A stretch of DNA of 38,086 nt from an uncultured Clostridia bacterium (GTDB taxonomy: Bacteria > Bacillota > Clostridia > Lachnospirales > Anaerotignaceae). How positions within the stretch are numbered: the first letter of the stretch is position 1; every line of letters starts with the position of its first letter. This document shows positions 16,218 to 23,812 of the stretch, piece after piece. The position numbers and the translations under genes are program-made. The DNA lies in contig CALWHR010000175.1 of the NCBI GenBank assembly GCA_944380455.1, positions 1 through 38,086 on the forward strand. Reading direction: 5' to 3'. Below the pieces are notes generated by a model, which was given only the letters and a program-made list of their open reading frames with translations, had not been told where the DNA came from and ran no database searches.

Positions 16218-17471
16218 ATGAGTTTTATTAAAGAAAACGCGGTTTACCCTAAAATGTACCGCATTAAACAGCATTTTGCCAACGAGAGAATTGAGGATAT
16301 TAAAAGCGAGGTCTACAAACAGTTTGATTTAATAGGACTTAAAGATAAGATTAAGCCCGAAGCGCAAATAGGCATTACATGCGGAAGCAGAGGAATAAAT
16401 AATATAGATAAAATTATTAAGGCTGTTGTTGATTATGTAAAGGATAATGGCGGAAGTCCATTTATTATACCAGCTATGGGAAGCCACGGCGGAGCTACAG
16501 CTGAAGGACAGAAACATGTATGCGAAAAATTTGGTGTAAGTGAGGAGAAAATGGGTTGTCCTATACGTTCTTCTATGGAAACGGTTGTATTGGGCAAAAC
16601 AAAAAGCGGTGTTGATGTATATTTTGACAAAAATGCTTTTGAATCTGACGGTGTTATTGCTGTTAACCGTGTTAAAAGACACACTGACTTTACAGCTAAA
16701 AATGAAAGCGGTATTGTTAAAATGCTTTCTGTAGGCTTAGGCAAGCAAAAGGGCGCAAGCTCCATGCACACTAACGGACTTGGCAAAACTATACCCGAAA
16801 CAGCTCAGGTTATATTGGAAAAAGCACCTATTATGGCTGGACTGTGCATAGTTGAAAACGCCCATGAGGAAACATCTGTGCTTAAAGCGGTTAAAAAAGA
16901 AAACTTTATTGAAGAAGACGCTAAAATGCTTGAACTTTCAAACTCACTTGTGCCTTCACTTCCTTGCAGAGATATAGATATACTTATAGTTAAGGAAATG
17001 GGCAAGCAGTACAGCGGAACAGGTATGGATACAAAAGTCATAGGCAGAATGAAAATATTAGGAGAAATAGAGCCGGATTATCCATATATTAAAAAATTAG
17101 TGGCTTTAAGGCTTTCTGATGCTTCTTATGGCAATGCCCTTGGAATAGGTCTTGCGGATTTAACTGTTAAAAAGCTGGTAGATTCTATCGACTACGAGGC
17201 TATGTATTCTAATCTTGTAACAACAACATTCCTTGAAAGAGGCAGAGTTCCTGTTCATTTTGATACTGAAAAGGAATCAATAGATGTAGCTTTTGCTACA
17301 ATAGGCGCTGTAGAGCCTGAAAATGCAAGGGTAATGATTATTGATAATACTCTTAATATTGGGACAATGCTTGTTTCTGAGAGCATTTACAGCGAAATTA
17401 AGGATAAAGTAGAGCTTTTAGAAGAAAATGTTAAAATTGAGTTTGACAGCAATGGACTGCTTAATATTTAA
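16218..17471 (+). CDS. LarA-like (DUF2088) protein, possible nickel-pincer racemase/epimerase
   Basis: A 417-residue protein of the LarA superfamily. In lactate racemase the nickel-pincer cofactor is attached to a Lys and coordinated and used by conserved His and Arg. Plausible equivalents here are Arg58 (GITCGSRGI), His90 (AMGSHGGAT), His155 (RVKRHTDF), Lys168 (SGIVKML) and His184 (GASSMH). Their spacing is close to LarA's Arg75, His108, His174, Lys184 and His200. Many family members act on 2-hydroxyacids other than lactate; the substrate here is unknown. Cofactor-making larB, larC and larE are not in this window. ATG 16218 follows AAGGAAGGG. A strong terminator follows. Confidence 0.85.
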   Translation: MSFIKENAVYPKMYRIKQHFANERIEDIKSEVYKQFDLIGLKDKIKPEAQIGITCGSRGINNIDKIIKAVVDYVKDNGGSPFIIPAMGSHGGATAEGQKHVCEKFGVSEEKMGCPIRSSMETVVLGKTKSGVDVYFDKNAFESDGVIAVNRVKRHTDFTAKNESGIVKMLSVGLGKQKGASSMHTNGLGKTIPETAQVILEKAPIMAGLCIVENAHEETSVLKAVKKENFIEEDAKMLELSNSLVPSLPCRDIDILIVKEMGKQYSGTGMDTKVIGRMKILGEIEPDYPYIKKLVALRLSDASYGNALGIGLADLTVKKLVDSIDYEAMYSNLVTTTFLERGRVPVHFDTEKESIDVAFATIGAVEPENARVMIIDNTLNIGTMLVSESIYSEIKDKVELLEENVKIEFDSNGLLNI

Positions 17472-17496
17472 TACATTTTGATAATTATTTTTAACT

Positions 17497-17548
17497 AAAG
17501 CAGACAAATGGCATATTATAGATATGTGTGTTTTGTCTGCTTTTTTAG
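17497..17548 (+). terminator. Terminator of the LarA-like operon
   Basis: AAAGCAGACAAA (17497-17508) pairs perfectly with 17532-17543, followed by a T run. Confidence 0.85.
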
Positions 17549-17628
17549 TGGGCAGATTGAGGTTTTTATGCTTTTATTATAGTGTATTATGATGTATAAT
17601 ATATATTATTCGAGAGGAGGTATTTATT

Positions 17629-17895
17629 ATGGAAAAGCTTTTCAGAAAGATTTTAAAAGGAATTAATTCCGTAAACGGTACAGATGTTACTTTTCTTATG
17701 GCCTGCATAGGTGCTGTAGGAGTTCTTTTAGGACTTAATATAACTGAAAGAGGTAAAAAAGCTGCTTCAGTTATTGCTGTTTTTATATTTATAATTACAT
17801 CAATACCTGCAATATCAAAAATAGCAGGTAAAATGTTAGATAATGAAACAGATGAATATTTTAGTGATGATGACTGCTTTGAGCCTGAATTATAA
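17629..17895 (+). CDS. Small two-helix membrane protein
   Basis: An 88-residue protein of unrecognised family. Two hydrophobic segments are visible (about 20-37, TFLMACIGAVGVLLGLNI; and about 46-60, SVIAVFIFIITSIPA), with a basic N-terminus (KLFRKILKG) and a very acidic C-terminal tail (DNETDEYFSDDD). GAGAGGAGG gives a strong ribosome-binding site. It stands alone between two terminators, upstream of a tRNA pair. Confidence 0.75.
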   Translation: MEKLFRKILKGINSVNGTDVTFLMACIGAVGVLLGLNITERGKKAASVIAVFIFIITSIPAISKIAGKMLDNETDEYFSDDDCFEPEL

Positions 17896-17912
17896 TTTAT
17901 GGTAAATAATTG

Positions 17913-17948
17913 GAGCGGCATTAAAAGCCGCTCTGATTATTTTTTTCA
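17913..17948 (+). terminator. Terminator after the small membrane protein gene
   Basis: A perfect 7-bp GAGCGGC stem (17913-17919 with 17927-17933), followed by a T7 tract. Confidence 0.8.
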
Positions 17949-17975
17949 CTATTTTTAAAAATTTATAAAAAAGTG

Positions 17976-18004
17976 TTGACATAGTTTTAACATTATGGTA
18001 AGAT
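17976..18004 (+). promoter_or_regulatory. Promoter of the tRNA-Asp/tRNA-Val operon
   Basis: TTGACA at 17976-17981, a 17-bp spacer, and TAAGAT at 17999-18004 with a TGG extended -10. The initial transcribed region contains GTCGGTAA and an A-rich stretch shared with the rRNA promoters at 37.6 kb. Confidence 0.8.
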
Positions 18005-18068
18005 ATCATTCGTCGGTAAGACAAGTGACAAAAAGAAATGAAATTTTCTCCATTATAAACGATAATAT

Positions 18069-18142
<74 letters not shown>

Positions 18143-18150
18143 TTTAATTT

Positions 18151-18223
18151 GGGAGTTTAGCTCAGCTGGGAGAGCGCTTGCCTTACAAGCAAGATGTCAC
18201 AGGTTCGAGCCCTGTAATTCCCA
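18151..18223 (+). tRNA. tRNA-Val(TAC)
   Basis: A 73-nt cloverleaf: acceptor GGGAGTT pairs with AATTCCC (one wobble), anticodon loop CTTACAA gives TAC, T-arm AGGTTCGAGCCCT. CCA is not encoded. It lies 8 nt after tRNA-Asp in the same transcript. Confidence 0.96.
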
Positions 18224-18225
18224 TT

Positions 18226-18256
18226 AAGCCTTTGATTATAGTCAAAGGCTTTTTTG
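18226..18256 (+). terminator. Terminator of the tRNA operon
   Basis: AAGCCTTTGA (18226-18235) pairs perfectly with 18242-18251, followed by T6. Confidence 0.9.
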
Positions 18257-18297
18257 CTTTTATGTTGTGTTTTTTGCTTTTGGTGTGGGTGATTTAT

Positions 18298-18789
18298 ATG
18301 ATTAGAAAAGCGGTATTAAGTGACTTAAAAAATATATTTGATGTTTATTTAAAGGCAATAGAGAAACTTAGGAGTTTGGGTATTGACCAGTGGGATGAGA
18401 TATATCCCGACTTTGAAACAATTAAAAATGATATAGAACGTGGAGAAATGTATATTATGCCTCTTAACGGGCATATTGCTGCATGCGGTGCTATAAACAA
18501 GGAAAATGACGGGTATGATGAAGGCGGTAAATGGAAGTTTGGAGAAAACTATAGGGTAATACACAGGCTATGTGTTAATGTTGATTTTCAGTCAATGGGT
18601 ATAGGTAAAAAGATGCTTCAGTGTTTGGAAGATGAAATTAAGAAAATGAAGTTTGACTCTGTAAGAATTGATGTACTGCCTAGCAACAAAAGAGCAATTG
18701 AAATGTATAAAAATTATGGATATATTGATGTTGGGCAGGTTGAGTACAGAAAAGGCATATTCCGGCTTTATGAAAAGAATTTGAAGTAA
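18298..18789 (+). CDS. GNAT-family N-acetyltransferase
   Basis: A 163-residue acetyl-CoA-dependent acetyltransferase. The acetyl-CoA loop is in HRLCVNVDFQSMGIGKKML (motif A, Q-x-M-G-I-G-K), followed by the C-terminal NKRAIEMYKNYGYIDVG signature. The frame runs back into the tRNA-Val gene, but the ATG at 18298 is the first compatible with the family N-terminus (MIRKAVLSDL) and has a weak GGGTGAT ribosome-binding site. The substrate is unknown; amino groups of small molecules or proteins are typical. Confidence 0.88.
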   Translation: MIRKAVLSDLKNIFDVYLKAIEKLRSLGIDQWDEIYPDFETIKNDIERGEMYIMPLNGHIAACGAINKENDGYDEGGKWKFGENYRVIHRLCVNVDFQSMGIGKKMLQCLEDEIKKMKFDSVRIDVLPSNKRAIEMYKNYGYIDVGQVEYRKGIFRLYEKNLK

Positions 18790-18826
18790 AAATACATATT
18801 TTATAAATCAATAACTGATTATACAT

Positions 18827-18855
18827 AAAAAGCAGAGAGTTAGTCTCTGCTTTTT
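18827..18855. terminator. Bidirectional terminator between convergent genes
   Basis: A perfect 12-bp stem AAAAAGCAGAGA (18827-18838) with its complement (18844-18855). The A and T flanks serve both the GNAT gene (+) and the XRE gene (-). Confidence 0.85.
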
Positions 18856-18861
18856 ATATTG

Positions 18862-19083
18862 TTATGAATCTTTTGGATATGGTTCTTTTATATTTGTTAT
18901 TCCCAAAATATAATCTGTACTTGTATTGTAATATGAAGCAAGCTTAATTAATGTTTCTGTGGGGATATCTCTTAGACCAAGCTCGTAGCGAGAGTAGCAT
19001 ACTTGACTGCAGTTAAGATATTTGGCTAAATCCTTTTGAAGTAAATCATTATCTTCCCTTAAATTGCGAATTCTTTCATACAT
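18862..19083 (-). CDS. Small XRE-family repressor
   Basis: A 73-residue protein that is essentially one HTH_3 domain: MYERIRNLREDNDLLQKDLA, then LNCSQVCYSRYELGLRDIP (turn and recognition helix), and YYNTSTDYILGITN at the end. ATG 19083 follows GAGGTG with good spacing; the in-frame GTG at 19092 is part of that ribosome-binding site. It is divergent from the coiled-coil membrane protein gene. Two near-identical operators lie in the spacers of the two back-to-back promoters, so it very likely represses itself and that gene. Confidence 0.88.
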   Translation of the reverse strand: MYERIRNLREDNDLLQKDLAKYLNCSQVCYSRYELGLRDIPTETLIKLASYYNTSTDYILGITNIKEPYPKDS

Positions 19084-19115
19084 AGTTATCACCTCAGCTT
19101 AAAATTTATAAGTTG

Positions 19116-19144
19116 AGTATAAATAAACCGTTTTGGTATATTGA
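19116..19144 (-). promoter_or_regulatory. Candidate promoter of the XRE gene
   Basis: Minus strand: TATACT at 19121-19116 with a weak TCAATA at 19144-19139, 17 bp apart. Operator 1 fills the spacer. Confidence 0.45.
19125..19137. promoter_or_regulatory. XRE operator 1
   Basis: AAACCGTTTTGGT. It contains an ACC...GGT dyad and is the inverted copy of operator 2 with a single central difference. Confidence 0.6.
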
Positions 19145-19169
19145 TATATAAACCAAAATGGTTTATAAT
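19141..19169 (+). promoter_or_regulatory. Promoter for the coiled-coil membrane protein gene
   Basis: TTGATA at 19141-19146, a 17-bp spacer, and TATAAT at 19164-19169. Operator 2 fills the spacer. Confidence 0.75.
19152..19164. promoter_or_regulatory. XRE operator 2
   Basis: ACCAAAATGGTTT, the inverted copy of operator 1; centres are 27 bp apart. It lies between the -35 and -10 of the rightward promoter. Confidence 0.65.
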
Positions 19170-19213
19170 GTTTTTGTGTTTGAAATATAGTATTGATTAG
19201 AGGGGGATTTTTT

Positions 19214-19234
19214 ATGTTAAGAAAAGTATGGTGA
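19214..19234 (+). CDS. Possible six-residue leader peptide
   Basis: An ATG with an optimally spaced GAGGGGGA encodes MLRKVW and stops, 35 nt before the coiled-coil protein gene. It may be a translated leader, a reinitiation device or chance. Confidence 0.3.
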   Translation: MLRKVW

Positions 19235-19269
19235 ATTACAAAGTTTTTATTTTTACAAGATAGGGGGAT

Positions 19270-20361
19270 ATGGATTTTATGGTATTTAGCGAAAATGATG
19301 ATATAAAGTTAGATAACAATGAAAAAGGAATTTATAAATTAAAAAAATATTTTTTTAAAAAGAATATGATTTGTTTCTTTGTAGTTGCTTTGTTGATTTT
19401 ATTTTTATGGATGGTATTATATAATACCAATACTGTTGATAAATATTTAAATTTTGTTTGTAATGAAAACAAAAATGAAGCATCAGCTTTATACAATGAA
19501 AAAATTAAAGATAATGAGGAATTGAAGAAAGAATTATTAGAAAAACAGAATGAATATATGGATTCTGTTTATAACTCTTTTTTAAATGAAAAAACTGACT
19601 ATGATAAAGCTAAAAACGAGCTGAATAAATTTTCTGAATATGAAGTATCAAAGACATATGCAAACAATATAAAAAATAAACTGAATTTATTAAATAATTC
19701 AAGGAAAGCATATGAAAATGCAGTAATAGCTGAAAGCTCTAATGATATTGAAAAGGCTATTGAAAATTATAAGTCTGTAATTAAAGATGATTTAAATTAC
19801 TCAATTGCACAAAGTAAAATAGATTTACTCTCTGAAACTTGGAAAAAAGATATGTTAGAAGAAGCGGAAGTATATGTTGATAATAAAGATTTCCAAAACG
19901 CTGTTAAAAATATAGATACTCTAATAAGAGTTTTAGGTTCATCTGATGAATTAAACAATATTAAAAAAGAGTATGAAACTTTGGATTCAGAGAAATATTT
20001 TAAAGTATTTGTTTCTGGAAAAACAAATACTCCTAAAGATATAAACAATTGGATTTTCTATAATTATGTAGATTTAAATTTTGAATTAACAAATAACAGT
20101 GAAAAAACTATTAAAGGTATTGAAGGGTTTTTGATAGTGAAGGATTTATTTGAAAAAGAAATTTTAACATGCGGCTGTGATTTTACCGGTATAAACATTC
20201 AGCCTTCTGCTACAGAAACAGTTGATAATTTAAGTTATGAGTGCAATGATTTTCTGGATGCTGATAATAAATTCTATTCAACTGCTTATGAAGACCTTAT
20301 TTTTGAATATAAGATTGAAAGCATTGTCTATACAGATGGTACTGTAGTGAATGTGAATTAG
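19270..20361 (+). CDS. Membrane-anchored coiled-coil protein of unknown function
   Basis: A 363-residue protein: a short cytoplasmic N-terminus, one transmembrane helix at about 33-51 (NMICFFVVALLILFLWMVLY), then a long Glu/Lys/Asn-rich helical region (about 65-220) with TPR-like segments (KAIENYKSVIKDDLNYSIA; NAVKNIDTLIRVLG). It ends in a strand-rich C-terminal domain (about 245-363) with LNFELTNNSEKTIKGIEG, resembling the FxLYD/DUF5780 type of extracellular domain. The start is ambiguous: ATG 19270 is only 2 nt from GGGGG, and ATG 19279 is better spaced. It is controlled by the XRE pair of operators. The composition is more AT-rich and Asn/Lys-rich than its neighbours, suggesting acquired DNA. 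Confidence 0.78.
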   Translation: MDFMVFSENDDIKLDNNEKGIYKLKKYFFKKNMICFFVVALLILFLWMVLYNTNTVDKYLNFVCNENKNEASALYNEKIKDNEELKKELLEKQNEYMDSVYNSFLNEKTDYDKAKNELNKFSEYEVSKTYANNIKNKLNLLNNSRKAYENAVIAESSNDIEKAIENYKSVIKDDLNYSIAQSKIDLLSETWKKDMLEEAEVYVDNKDFQNAVKNIDTLIRVLGSSDELNNIKKEYETLDSEKYFKVFVSGKTNTPKDINNWIFYNYVDLNFELTNNSEKTIKGIEGFLIVKDLFEKEILTCGCDFTGINIQPSATETVDNLSYECNDFLDADNKFYSTAYEDLIFEYKIESIVYTDGTVVNVN

Positions 20362-20374
20362 TTTCTGTTAAATT

Positions 20375-20427
20375 AATCAGCGTTTTAAAAATGGATGGGC
20401 AATGAGTTTTTAAAACGCTGATTTTAT
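20375..20427. terminator. Long perfect terminator between convergent genes
   Basis: A 17-bp perfect stem (20375-20391 with 20407-20423), with T- and A-rich flanks usable from both sides. Confidence 0.85.
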
Positions 20428-20441
20428 TTAAAAAACTACAT

Positions 20442-21248
20442 TCAGCTTGCCTTTTGCTCAAGGCGAAGTCTGTCTGCAATAAGGGCAATAAACTCGCTGT
20501 TTGTAGGCTTACCTTTATGGTTATTTATTGTATAACCAAAAAGACTGTCTATAGCCTCGATTTTACCTCTGTTCCATGCTACCTCTATAGCGTGACGAAT
20601 AGCTCTTTCAACACGTGAAGGTGTAGTGTTGCACTTTTTGGCAATAGAAGGGTAAAGCTCTTTTGTTATATAGTTGAGGACATCCATATCATTTACACTC
20701 ATAATAATTGCTTCTCTCATGTAATGATATCCTCTGATATGGGCAGGAACACCTATTTCATGAAGAATGTTTGTTACCTTTGTTTCAAGGTCATAGGCAG
20801 AATTGTCAAAAAGACGTTTTTCGCCTGCGTTTGGATTAAAAGCTGCATTTATTGTTCTTGGAGCTGATGTGCTTCTGAACTGACGTATTCTGTTTGCAAG
20901 AGATTCCATATCAAAAGGTTTTACAATATAGTAGTCAGCGCCAAGTTCGAAGGCTCTTTGGGATATTTTTTCCTGGCTTAAAGCTGAAAGTATTATACAA
21001 ACCGGTCTTTTTTCAGTTGGGTGTTGGTTTATTTTGTCTAAAACGCCAAGACCATCAAGGCGCGGCATTATTCCGTCTATAATAGCAACATCAGGCTGTT
21101 TTTCGCAAATCATTTCATAAGCGTCTACACCGTCGTAAGAAACTGAAACAACTTCCATATCTTCTTTTGAATTGAGAAAATTTTTAAGTATATCACAAAA
21201 ATCTTTATTATCATCCGCTATTGAAATTTTTACTTTGTTTTGGCTCAA
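20442..21248 (-). CDS. spo0A: Stage 0 sporulation response regulator Spo0A
   Basis: A 268-residue master regulator of sporulation. The receiver domain has the acidic pair Asp12-Asp13, phosphoacceptor Asp58 (VAIIDGIMP) and the conserved Lys in YYIVKPF. After a linker, the C-terminal effector domain carries the invariant DNA-recognition segment [19 protein letters not shown] chose the TTG start at 21248, five nt after a perfect GGAGGGG; the in-frame ATG at 21272 would begin upstream of that site and extend the receiver domain unusually. Its presence, with gerW at 29.2 kb, makes the organism a likely spore former. Confidence 0.97.
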   Translation of the reverse strand: MSQNKVKISIADDNKDFCDILKNFLNSKEDMEVVSVSYDGVDAYEMICEKQPDVAIIDGIMPRLDGLGVLDKINQHPTEKRPVCIILSALSQEKISQRAFELGADYYIVKPFDMESLANRIRQFRSTSAPRTINAAFNPNAGEKRLFDNSAYDLETKVTNILHEIGVPAHIRGYHYMREAIIMSVNDMDVLNYITKELYPSIAKKCNTTPSRVERAIRHAIEVAWNRGKIEAIDSLFGYTINNHKGKPTNSEFIALIADRLRLEQKAS

Positions 21249-21550
21249 AATAACCCCTCCGTTTAAATTCATTTTTAGTTATTATATATTATTTATACTA
21301 ATTATTTGGTAAATAATTCCGTATATGGGAGATTATAAAAGGCGCAATACGCTTTTTCAACATTTTCTTTTCATCATAAAGTGTAATATTATGACATGTG
21401 TGCTGAAAAGTGATGTCAAAAAATGCCGTTATTTTAATTAATAGTTTATAAAAACAGAATATAAAAGATTTTTTGGCGATAAAAAAATTTATTTATAATT
21501 GAGCAGATTTTTTAGAATTTTGACAGAGAATATTTTTTTTGTCAAAAAAA
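21249..21550. other. spo0A upstream region
   Basis: About 300 bp without a gene. On the minus strand a TTGACA lies at 21419-21414, but no well-spaced -10 is clear (TGTCAT at 17 bp, CATAAT at 20 bp). A TGTTGAAAA at 21363-21355 resembles a 0A box (TGTCGAA) with one change, compatible with autoregulation. Both are weak calls. Confidence 0.35.
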
Positions 21551-21572
21551 ACGCGCAAATTAAATTGCGCGT
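21540..21572 (-). terminator. Terminator of the CYTH gene
   Basis: ACGCGCAA (21551-21558) pairs with TTGCGCGT (21565-21572). On the minus strand it is followed by T8. Confidence 0.8.
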
Positions 21573-21580
21573 CTAAATAT

Positions 21581-22042
21581 TTATTTGTTGCTTGGCAGTC
21601 CAAAACGAGAAAGAAATGAATTTTTATATCTGTTGTCGGAAGATACGTCTTTTCCAAACCAAGGAGGAGCAGAAAACAAGTCACAGTCGATTTGGTTTTT
21701 AAATTCTACTTCCGTCGTAATAAGGCCATTTAATTCACCGTGATATATATCTGTTTCCGCAGTAAGGCCGTTACCAAGGGGAATAAAATATCTTGTTTTG
21801 GATATGATTTTAGTTTCGGCTTTTTTAAGAAGGTTTTTGTATTGATTTTTAGTGATTAATGTTTCAAATTCTTCTCGGCTTATTTCACCTGCGCCTTTAA
21901 AAGTGAGAAAATAATTTTCGTCACTTTTTCTAATGCGTATTACTGGGTCAGTTGATATATAGCACTGCTCAATTTCTGTTTTTGAAAATTTATCTAAGTC
22001 AAAAGGAATGTTTGCTGTTAAATATTTTTTTTCTATCTCCAT
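21581..22042 (-). CDS. CYTH-domain (triphosphate tunnel) protein
   Basis: A 153-residue CYTH/TTM-fold protein. The N-terminal EIEKKYL is the ExExK signature that binds the triphosphate and metal. Further charged strands follow: IRIRKSDENYFLTFKG (alternating basic residues), SKTRYFIPLG, AETDIYHGELNGL and TTEVEFKN. The family includes class IV adenylate cyclases, thiamine triphosphatases and inorganic triphosphatases; members of this size in Firmicutes are mostly hydrolases, but the activity is not decidable here. A GGAGG precedes the ATG. It is divergent from the DJ-1/PfpI gene. Confidence 0.88.
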   Translation of the reverse strand: MEIEKKYLTANIPFDLDKFSKTEIEQCYISTDPVIRIRKSDENYFLTFKGAGEISREEFETLITKNQYKNLLKKAETKIISKTRYFIPLGNGLTAETDIYHGELNGLITTEVEFKNQIDCDLFSAPPWFGKDVSSDNRYKNSFLSRFGLPSNK

Positions 22043-22102
22043 ATTTTGCCTCCAATTTGTGTTTTGAGATATTATAACACAATTATTAAATATCTGTTTG
22101 GA

Positions 22103-22131
22103 TTGTTTTAGATTGGCTTTTTGTATATAAT
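22103..22131 (+). promoter_or_regulatory. Promoter for the DJ-1/PfpI gene
   Basis: TTGTTT at 22103-22108, a 17-bp spacer, and TATAAT at 22126-22131. Confidence 0.6.
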
Positions 22132-22162
22132 AATATTAATTAATATAAAAGGAGGAGTAGAA

Positions 22163-22717
22163 ATGAAAAAGGCGGCAGTTTTTTTCGGTGAAGGATTTGA
22201 AGAAGTGGAAGCGCTTACACAGGTTGATTTACTTAAACGTGCTGGTATAGATGTTGTTATGGTTTCAATTACAGATAATGAATTTGTCAAAGGTACACAT
22301 GGTGTTATGATTAAGTGTGACATGTCTATTGACAAAAACAAATTAAAAGATGCAGATGCCCTTATCCTTCCAGGCGGAATGCCGGGAACAAGCAATTTGG
22401 CCGCATGTGATGAGCTTAAAGAGCTGATTACAGAATTTAACAACTGCGGAAAATTAATTGCGGCTATTTGTGCTGCGCCTTCTGTTTTTGGCGGCATGGG
22501 AATATTAAAGGGAAAGAAAGCTTGCTCTTATCCTGGCTTTGAAAAATATCTTACAGGCGCCAAAGTTGAGTACAACAATGTCAGCCATGACGGAAACATA
22601 ATTACATCACGCGGTGTTGGAACGGCCATAGATTTTGCTTCAGAAATAATTTCATATCTTTTAGATGAAAAAACAGCTTCCGATGTACTGGACAGCATAG
22701 TTTACAAAAAGCAATAA
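22163..22717 (+). CDS. DJ-1/PfpI-family protein (YajL-like)
   Basis: A 184-residue DJ-1/PfpI protein. The conserved Glu is in GEGFEEVEA, and the nucleophile-elbow Cys is in AAICAAPSVFG. LILPGGMPG and SRGVGTAIDFA are further family signatures, the latter typical of the YajL/DJ-1 branch. Proposed roles in the family are protection against reactive carbonyls, deglycation or chaperone activity; the literature disputes the exact reaction. An AGGAGG ribosome-binding site fixes the start. It may be co-transcribed with the two unknown genes downstream (41-nt gap). Confidence 0.92.
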   Translation: MKKAAVFFGEGFEEVEALTQVDLLKRAGIDVVMVSITDNEFVKGTHGVMIKCDMSIDKNKLKDADALILPGGMPGTSNLAACDELKELITEFNNCGKLIAAICAAPSVFGGMGILKGKKACSYPGFEKYLTGAKVEYNNVSHDGNIITSRGVGTAIDFASEIISYLLDEKTASDVLDSIVYKKQ

Positions 22718-22757
22718 CTTTTCAACATGAACTTTAAATAGTCAGGTTGTGTAAATA

Positions 22758-23282
22758 ATGAATAAAATTCAAAAATATTTTAGGTACAGGCAGTCGTTAA
22801 TAGACCAGTACCTTAAAGGTGATATGACAAAGCGTGAGTATCTGCAAATGAATTACAATGCTGTTGTTCATAATGATATTGGGCCTTTTAAATATATTGA
22901 CACAGTAGAAAAAGGTCTTTATAACTACCAGTATTATAATGCGTTGGCAAAGGAAATGAAGTCTGTAAGTTCATCTTATGGCATTGATTACGACGCTAAA
23001 AGGGATTATCAAAGTCAGGCAGACTATTACTATTCAAAAAAAGACAGAGCAACTATGAAAGTCCTTAAAATGCTTGATTACAAAGGTGTAGAGGCTTATT
23101 TTGTTAAAGTAAAGAGCAAGGCGCTTAAAGGAAAGCTTTTTGAGATTGTATGCAGTGACTGCTACGGGATGATACTTCATTCCACAAATGAAAAGCTTCT
23201 TAATGATTTGCGGCAGGAAGGCGTCTTTTCTGAAGGCACAAGAATTTCTTTAATAGACGGATATGTAAATCAAAGGTATTAA
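22758..23282 (+). CDS. Conserved-looking hypothetical protein (DUF6648-like)
   Basis: A 174-residue soluble protein whose N-terminus, YRQSLIDQYLKGDMTKREYL, resembles a clostridial family of unknown function that I recall as DUF6648; the name is from memory and not verified. It is rich in Tyr and Lys, with a helical N-terminal two-thirds (YYYSKKDRATMKVLKMLDY) and a strand-like C-terminal third (KGKLFEIVCSDCYGMILHS). The ribosome-binding site is weak, which may mean translation depends on the upstream gene. The next gene follows with a coupled start region. Confidence 0.7.
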   Translation: MNKIQKYFRYRQSLIDQYLKGDMTKREYLQMNYNAVVHNDIGPFKYIDTVEKGLYNYQYYNALAKEMKSVSSSYGIDYDAKRDYQSQADYYYSKKDRATMKVLKMLDYKGVEAYFVKVKSKALKGKLFEIVCSDCYGMILHSTNEKLLNDLRQEGVFSEGTRISLIDGYVNQRY

Positions 23283-23299
23283 TGCAGGAGGGCGGTTTT

Positions 23300-23572
23300 A
23301 TGAAATGTCCATACTGTGGGAACAAAATGAAAAAAGGGTATTTTTATTCAGCAAAAGGCGGCTTTAAATTTAATTGGCTGTTAGATAAAGGCAAGCTTCC
23401 GGGAATAAAGGAAATCATTGCATACAACATTATTGACTTAGGCGGTGATTTAGAAGTTGGTCAAAATATAGCCGGCGGAGTTATAATGTATGCCCATTAC
23501 TGCAAAGACTGCGGCAAAATGGTTATGGATTTAAAGGAAAACGAGTGCTTTGATAAGACGGAAGATGGCTGA
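23300..23572 (+). CDS. Small zinc-ribbon protein
   Basis: A 90-residue protein with an N-terminal CPYCGNKM knuckle and a C-terminal CKDCGKM knuckle, a split CxxC...CxxC zinc ribbon with an inserted strand-rich segment (KKGYFYSAKGGFKFNWLLDK). It resembles the short zinc-ribbon family PF20097 (name from memory). GGAGGG precedes the ATG at 23300; an earlier in-frame ATG (23282) overlaps the previous stop. The function is unknown. Confidence 0.75.
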   Translation: MKCPYCGNKMKKGYFYSAKGGFKFNWLLDKGKLPGIKEIIAYNIIDLGGDLEVGQNIAGGVIMYAHYCKDCGKMVMDLKENECFDKTEDG

Positions 23573-23753
23573 TAAAATGTAAAACCGGCCGGCTTTTAGA
23601 TAAAGTATACAAAATCAGCTTCAGACAGCAATGCAGTAAAATCGGCAAAGCGCGCTAACGAAGAAGCCTACGGCATAAATAAAACTTCCTTTCCGTATGT
23701 GAGTTGATATTTGAGGGTTATGGATAGGAAGAGAAAAACAAATTAAGAAAATT

Positions 23754-23801
23754 AAAACAGCGTCTTTAATTTCTTGTTTTAAGAAATACAGACGCTGTTT
23801 T
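23754..23801. terminator. Bidirectional terminator
   Basis: A 12-bp perfect stem AAAACAGCGTCT (23754-23765) with 23790-23801, with A/T flanks. It serves the zinc-ribbon gene (+) and nth (-). Confidence 0.85.
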
Positions 23802-23812
23802 TTATGTATTAT

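Noticed and set aside
18178..18297. N-terminal extension of the GNAT gene into tRNA-Val
   Set aside because: It would read through the tRNA and its terminator. The family N-terminus begins at 18298.
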